This document shows, in pieces, positions 59,108-64,000 of a DNA stretch of 64,000 nucleotides. Position 1 is the stretch's first letter, and each line of letters begins with the position of its first letter. The notes under the pieces are model-generated. The model saw nothing but the letters and a program-made list of their open reading frames with translations. It did no database searches and was not told where the DNA came from. The stretch is from Phragmites australis (Eukaryota; Streptophyta; Magnoliopsida; Poales; Poaceae). The position numbers and the translations under genes are program-made. Where the stretch lies: positions 25,277,501-25,341,500 of the forward strand of contig NC_084938.1 in NCBI RefSeq assembly GCF_958298935.1. Reading direction: 5' to 3'.

Positions 59108-61045
59108 ACTGCTACAGAATCATTCAAAGTATACGAGACGTCAAATACGGTTTCTTAAAACATATCACCCTCAGACAGTTGCTAAGATATATATATATAT
59201 AGATCAAGTTAGATATTTAGATATGAATGAACTCATAAATAGTTTTTATAAATCTATCTGTTTTTATCATATAGACACATAGCTTTTAGAAAAATCCATC
59301 CGTGATATATTGTCATAACTGTTTCTTGTAATATATATTTGTGTCTAAATACGACATATTTTATAAACCTTTGTCTGTATTTAAATACACATAAACATTT
59401 TCAAATTTAATCGTCCTATCTCCCCTGATTCTTTTGGCTTCCAACACACACAAACTGCTTGTCTCACTAAGCTTTTTGTCTTCCCGCACACACAATCCTA
59501 AATATAAAGCGACAAAAAGTGTTCTTCTTTCTCACTCGTCATATCCAAGTGTGTAACCACACTGAGAAGCAAGAAGTGTTCCGCATCCTCACTCATCATC
59601 AACGTCGGAGAAGCAAGATTTCGGTGGGGAGAGGAGGAGGCGAAATCTCTTTCACTACACCGATATGAGTATCATATGGTTTCCTTCATAGTTTAGTTAG
59701 AGTTTTTTAGATTTTTATTATTTTAATCTGTGCCATTAATATCACAATCTTGTTTTCATTGTAGATCTACAATGACGCAATTCACGACAATTTGGAGATT
59801 GTAGGATAGGGTTGTCCCTATGGCGGCTTCGACAGCGCAGATGCTTGGCATCGACTTCAGCCCGATGGAATTTATCTTCTTTGATGATGTGAAGGCTCCC
59901 TTCGTCGATCTTGTGTACGCCGTCAACCGTGTTTTCCATTTTGTTCTACTGGTTAGAAATTTCTCCATTGTTGTCTGTTAGAATGGAGGTATTTTTGTCA
60001 ACTGCAAGACAAGCCTGAATGCTTATTTCTTGCTGAACCATGGCTATCGGTTTGACAGCAACGTAGTCTAGTTATGGCTGATGCGTGAGATAGTTAAAGT
60101 GTAGCCAGACCTGGATGACTATGAGCTGCTAATTGAAGATGATGCTTTGGTTAACATTGTGCTGAAATGCGGTAGGCTAAGATGATATCTATCATCTCAT
60201 ATTTTTGAAAGACGGTATTAATTGAGCCAAGTTTGTCGATCACTTTTCGTCTTTTTAGAAGATGTGTCACTATTATGTCAATTATTTCATCCTTTTGAAA
60301 TACGACGTCGATCGATCAATGATGTATTTAGTTAGATTTATGTATTATGAACAATATGTGATTTACATTTATGTGATGTTCTTAAACTTTATGATCTATA
60401 TGTAAATACTTGTGTTTTATGTTCTGAACAATGTATAATTGATGTTCTGAATAATATGTTAATGTATTTAATTTGATAATAATAAATTATGTATTTGTGT
60501 AAACCTTTCCCCCTATAAGCAATTTGCTTTATGGTTGAGCCGTGAAGCAAAATATGTTATCGATGTTCTGAACAGTGTGTTAATGTGTTTAATTTGAGAA
60601 TTATAAAACATGTATCTGTGTGATCTTTTTCCCTTATAAGCAAATTTGTTTATGGCTTAAATTTGCTTATAGGAGAGAAATGGAGGCATAAACTATTTTT
60701 TAAAATCTATTTGTGGCAATTAACATAGATGAATTTAAACAAAACTTGTATATGATTCTTAGTAATCACAGATATGTTTAAATAAATATTATATGTGTCT
60801 CTTATTAATCACAGATAAGTTTAAACAAACACCGTCTATAACTCTTATTACATATAAATGGTTATTTAAAAATTCATTCATATATAGATAGATGTAACAA
60901 GTTTGATATCACTTATACTTTTAAAAAACGAATCCTATAACTATTTAAGATAAAATATATGTAATAAGTTTAATATCACTTGTACTTTTTAAAAAACGAA
61001 TCCTATAACTATTTAAGATAAAATTTAAAATCGGTTCGTAAATAC
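59108..61045. mobile_element. CACTA-type element, inverted copy 2, right terminus lost
   Basis: It starts CACTGCTACAGAATCATT, like the reverse-complemented right end of copy 1. Its interior matches copy 1 in the opposite orientation, e.g. gtgaaggctcccttcgtcga and cttgtgtac at 59890-59920 against the reverse complement of 57475-57510. At the far end aaaatcggttcgtaaatac near 61030 corresponds to the left subterminal region of copy 1, but the CACTA terminus itself is absent. Confidence 0.65.
60900..61025. repeat. Two-copy tandem repeat, about 66-bp unit
   Basis: The pair aagttt(g/a)atatcactt(a/g)tactttt and aaaaaacgaatcctataact plus atttaagataaaat occurs twice in a row with few differences. This duplication is younger than the element around it. 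Confidence 0.75.
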
Positions 61046-62030
61046 TAGTTGCATGGCCGGCGATATGATAAGGCTTCACCGGCGCTGGCTTGATCGACCG
61101 GCACGGGAGGCAGGCAGATGAGGTCGAGTAAATGCGCGTCTCGGCAAAGAGGGTGGTCGTACAGTAGCAGTACTGGTACAGTGACAGTCCAGTAGCTGCT
61201 CCAGCTACAAATCGTCCTCGAGGGGGCACTGGCACTGTATCTGCAGTTCTGCACCGCGAAGGAGACCGACGCGCAAGGAAGGAGAAGAGTAAATGCCACT
61301 GCCGCCTGTCTCCCTCAGACTGATCGAGCCGAGGCTGGAAGCCGCGTCGTGTGGTGATTGTGGTAGCTTGCCTGCGCGCACAGGTCGCAGCTGTAGCGAC
61401 AAGCGAACTGTGAATTGAAGGCGGCATATGCATGCAGATCGAAGGCGAGGGAGGAAGTGGGGAGAAGGAGAGAAAAGCTGACAGGAACCCAGCTCGGAGA
61501 GGAAGCAAAGCAGCGTGGTGCATGCAGTGCGGGGCACTGCTCCCGCCAGCCGCATGCATTCGCTCTTCCAGATCGCATCACAGATTGGGCTCACTGGCGC
61601 AGCATATGGGCTAACTAATTGCAGCTCTAATCGCTGATCTTATCTTAGGACCACCATGATCCGGCCTGGCTGCCTCATCCAATGTGCGTGGTACTGAAGG
61701 TGAAAACACACTGTTTGGAACGCAGGAATTTCACTGCCCTCCACCGTGTCTTAGACTTTTATCGCAGCCGATACTGATGCTGTAATTTGCAGGTCTGTTT
61801 TTCGGATTAACGTGAAGACTGTTTCAGATTTGTTGTTCTTGCAGCGTCAGACAGCTCGAAGAATCACAGGCTCCATATGCCGAGGACGCAGCCTTTTCCG
61901 GCCCATTCGGCGTATAGGGCACGCGGGCCGGAATGCGGTGCTGGACTCTGGATCAGCTGGAGGCAACAGCCCCTGGCCCGATGGCCGGGGTAACCGAACG
62001 TGCACCGGGACTAGGCCTGGGTCTGGGGTT
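61046..62030. other. Intergenic stretch
   Basis: This is moderately GC-rich. Open frames on the minus strand (60945-61594) have no recognised domain and overlap in several frames. Confidence 0.35.
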
Positions 62031-62040
62031 ATCCCTATAG

Positions 62041-62316
62041 GGTTTTTTTTTCGTTTTTTCAAAAAAAATCAGAAGCTATCCAAACGTTTAAATTCTAGTC
62101 TTGCTTCTGTTGATTTTTTGGCTTTGGCTGGTTGAGAAAACGGTTATGATTAAAATAAATTAAAAGTTTAGAAGCAGATTCCAATTAGTTTTTTTGGATT
62201 TTTTTATGTACTAAAAAGTTAAAAATTTATTATAAAAGCTAATAACTAAAATTCAATAGCTATAACCGCTTCCTCAGGTAGTTAAAAGCTATGAAGCCAC
62301 GGTTTATCCAAATGGG
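62041..62316. mobile_element. MITE with 8-bp flanks CCCTATAG
   Basis: This 276-bp AT-rich, non-coding element is flanked by CCCTATAG on both sides (62033-62040 and 62317-62324). An 8-bp duplication suggests a hAT-type origin. It shares its interior with 16246-16512. Terminal inverted repeats are weak at the left end. Confidence 0.65.
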
Positions 62317-62324
62317 CCCTATAG

Positions 62325-62801
62325 CAGCTTTAGCTACACCCACTGTCCCACAAGCCTCAAAAGACAGAAGTTACTCCAAACAGGTCTGATTCTCCCACAT
62401 AGGCACTGGATAGTGGATTTGAACCAGTATCTGCCATCTCCAGAAGCTAACTTTGTACTGCACGTGAGAAGCTTGGGGAGGGTAGCTTCCCGCGATTATG
62501 CAGGCTGAGGTTATTAAAGTACCTATGAAATTTGGAGGAAAGTACCCACCATTACCATTGATATAAAAGTTCACTCCCCTCCAGATCTTAGATCCATCCT
62601 ATTGTGCTATCGCTCTCCTGACTTGACCACCCACCTCCTAACTCGTCATTCCAGTCCTAGCCAGCGGCATTGGTCATCGGCAAATCTTCTCGTCGCCTCC
62701 CAGACGCTCCTCCCTCCTGTCCCTAACCGGAGCAAGCAATCCTTCCTCGACCCACTCCTTCCCTCGACGGTCGGCGCCACCTGTCACCTCGCATGTGCAA
62801 C
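62325..62801. other. Intergenic stretch
   Basis: No gene is recognised. 62600-62800 is C/T-rich with a low-complexity open frame. Confidence 0.35.
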
Positions 62802-62886
62802 CACTACTACAGAAACCCTCATCACCGACTACAGAAACCCTCATCACCGCCGGTTCAAAAACTGCATTGGGAGCTGACACTGGTAC
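62802..62886. mobile_element. CACTA terminus, truncated by the LTR element
   Basis: It begins CACTACTACAGAAACC, the same terminus as the element at 32984. The word gactacagaaaccctcatca is duplicated just inside, followed by ccgccggttcaaaaactgc, a typical subterminal word. It stops at 62886 where TGTCGGAGG begins. Confidence 0.6.
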
Positions 62887-64000
62887 TGTCGGAGGGTTAA
62901 CTCCTCAAGCAGGGATCCGGAGGAACCCCCTTTGAGATCCGGCCGAGGGATGATTCTGAATCTGTTTTGCGGGTGAAATAAAGGGGCGTAAATGCGATGC
63001 AGGTGGAATGGAATGATCGGTTGCAGAAAGCAGTAAATGCTCAGGAGGTTTTTAGACGGGTTCGGGCCGCACTGAGCGTAACACCCTACTTCGGTGTGTA
63101 TGCTATAAATGCTCTGAGAATGTCTCTCAGAGGTTCTGCTGGGTTACAAGAATATTAGTCTAGTCCAGAGCTTCGGGCTCCTTGTTCTTCGGTGATCTGA
63201 GCTTCTGTGCTTGTCTTTGGTGCTGTCTTCGACTTGTCCTGGCTACTATCCCTTGGAAAATCGTATCTTCTCCGGGGAGCCCGCTCCGCCTTAAATACCC
63301 ACTGGGGCGGTAGCGTGCCCAGAAAGGGAGGGCGCGAGTTCCAAGGCGCCATGAATGGAAAGTAACCATCATGGGCTACTGCGCGAAGTGACGGGGAGGG
63401 TTGAAAACGCGCCCCCGTCCGGTCTTGTTCGTCATCATGTCGTTCCGCAACGGGCGCCGCGGGGAGGGCCCACTGGGCAGCCACCGAGCAGCCCGGTGTG
63501 CCCGCTCGGTCAGAGCGTATCTGACTCAGCAGGGCAGCAGGCGGGGCGCCTTGAGCTTCGCGATGTTATCCCGAGGTGCGCCGGATGTCCCGCGATGGGA
63601 CCCGTGCATTAAATGTCCTCACGCCTCACTTCCAGGCCGTGGCAGGGACTGACAGTAAGCGTGGAGGAGCAGTTGGAGGTGACAGGCCACGCACCCTCTT
63701 AAATGTAGTATTGGGACTTTCACCAATTGACACCTCACCGCTGGACCTCTGTGGGGGCCACCGGCGAAGGACTTCTTAGGCCCTCGGGGAACCGAGTGCT
63801 CAGGGGCCACTGTTCGCCGCCCCGAGTACTCTCTCCCAGCTATACCATTTCTTGGTCCTCAGAGGACCGAGTGCTCGGGGGCCACTGTTCACCGCCCTGA
63901 GCACTCTCTCCCTGAACTAGCTGTTCGGGTCCTCGGGGAACCGAGTGCTCGAGGGCCACTGTTCACAATCCCGAGCACTCTCTCCCAGAACTGACTTCCC
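62887..64000. mobile_element. LTR of a gypsy-like element, runs off the right edge
   Basis: It starts TGTCGGAGGGTTAACTCC at the break in the CACTA terminus. It continues GC-rich through a TATA-like ccttaaatacc near 63290 and a tandem repeat near its visible end. More than 1.1 kb of LTR-like sequence is seen, with no primer site or coding part in the window, so strand and element class are not proven. Open frames inside it overlap on both strands and I do not call genes. Confidence 0.5.
63776..64000. repeat. Three tandem copies of a roughly 75-bp GC-rich unit
   Basis: Each unit has the series tcctc(g/a)g(g/a)g(g/a)accgagtgctc, gggccactgttc(g/a)c, cc(g/c)agcactctctccc. Starts are near 63778, 63854 and 63931. 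The last copy reaches the window edge, so more copies may follow. Confidence 0.8.

Noticed and set aside
60945..61594. Minus-strand open frames of up to 204 codons
   Set aside because: Several overlapping frames with no domain. Part lies in the decayed CACTA terminus.
63155..63810. Several open frames in both strands near the right edge
   Set aside because: They lie within a GC-rich LTR and have no recognisable domain.

Overview
This window looks like a repeat-rich piece of a grass nuclear genome. The host genes have GC-rich first exons and GT-AG introns. The space between them is packed with grass-type transposons: Ty3/gypsy-like and Ty1/copia LTR elements, CACTA elements, Mutator-like elements with a plant-mobile-domain cargo, and Stowaway-like and hAT-like MITEs. 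Nothing suggests a prokaryote or an organelle. I cannot name the species from sequence alone.

Only three convincing host genes are present, all on the + strand. (1) 18012-20406: a six-exon SLC13-family tonoplast dicarboxylate (malate) transporter, intact, 536 residues. (2) about 22235-26730: a three-exon GT61-family glycosyltransferase (Golgi, cell-wall type). Its reading frame is broken near the 5' membrane anchor and again in the last exon, so it is a pseudogene or carries sequence errors. (3) 46176-48721: an intact two-exon WIP-type C2H2 zinc-finger transcription factor of 404 residues.

Layout. 1 to about 15000 is a decayed minus-strand Mutator-like element with a transposase, a plant mobile domain and a Cys/basic downstream ORF. 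Its N-terminal exon is split by a 6.2-kb LTR retrotransposon (8623-14850, TSD ATACG). That retrotransposon carries no recognisable gag-pol. It carries a decayed antisense gene and a large inverted repeat. 15690-16035 is an array of palindromes. 16.2-27.7 kb holds the transporter and the glycosyltransferase. 27.6-29.7 kb is a local duplication in which only one copy carries a Stowaway-like MITE. 31.5-32.7 kb holds a LINE remnant and a candidate Pack-MULE. 32984-36357 is a CACTA element (TSD TAT). 37579-42197 is a decayed copia element (TSD GTATA). 42.4-44.0 kb looks like a decayed gypsy LTR. 46-48.7 kb is the WIP gene. 49.7-50.9 kb is a decayed CACTA-like block. 51.1-53.4 kb holds a duplicated repeat with an LTR-like insert at the junction. 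56457-58194 (TSD TTA) and about 59108-61045 are two inverted copies of another CACTA family. 62802-64000 is a CACTA terminus cut by a further LTR element that runs off the window.

I see no operon-like or obviously new functional system. The most unusual objects are the antisense-only LTR element with its hairpin-forming leader, the transposase plus plant-mobile-domain Mutator element, and the palindrome array next to it. All exon boundaries, terminal repeats and target-site duplications were read by eye.
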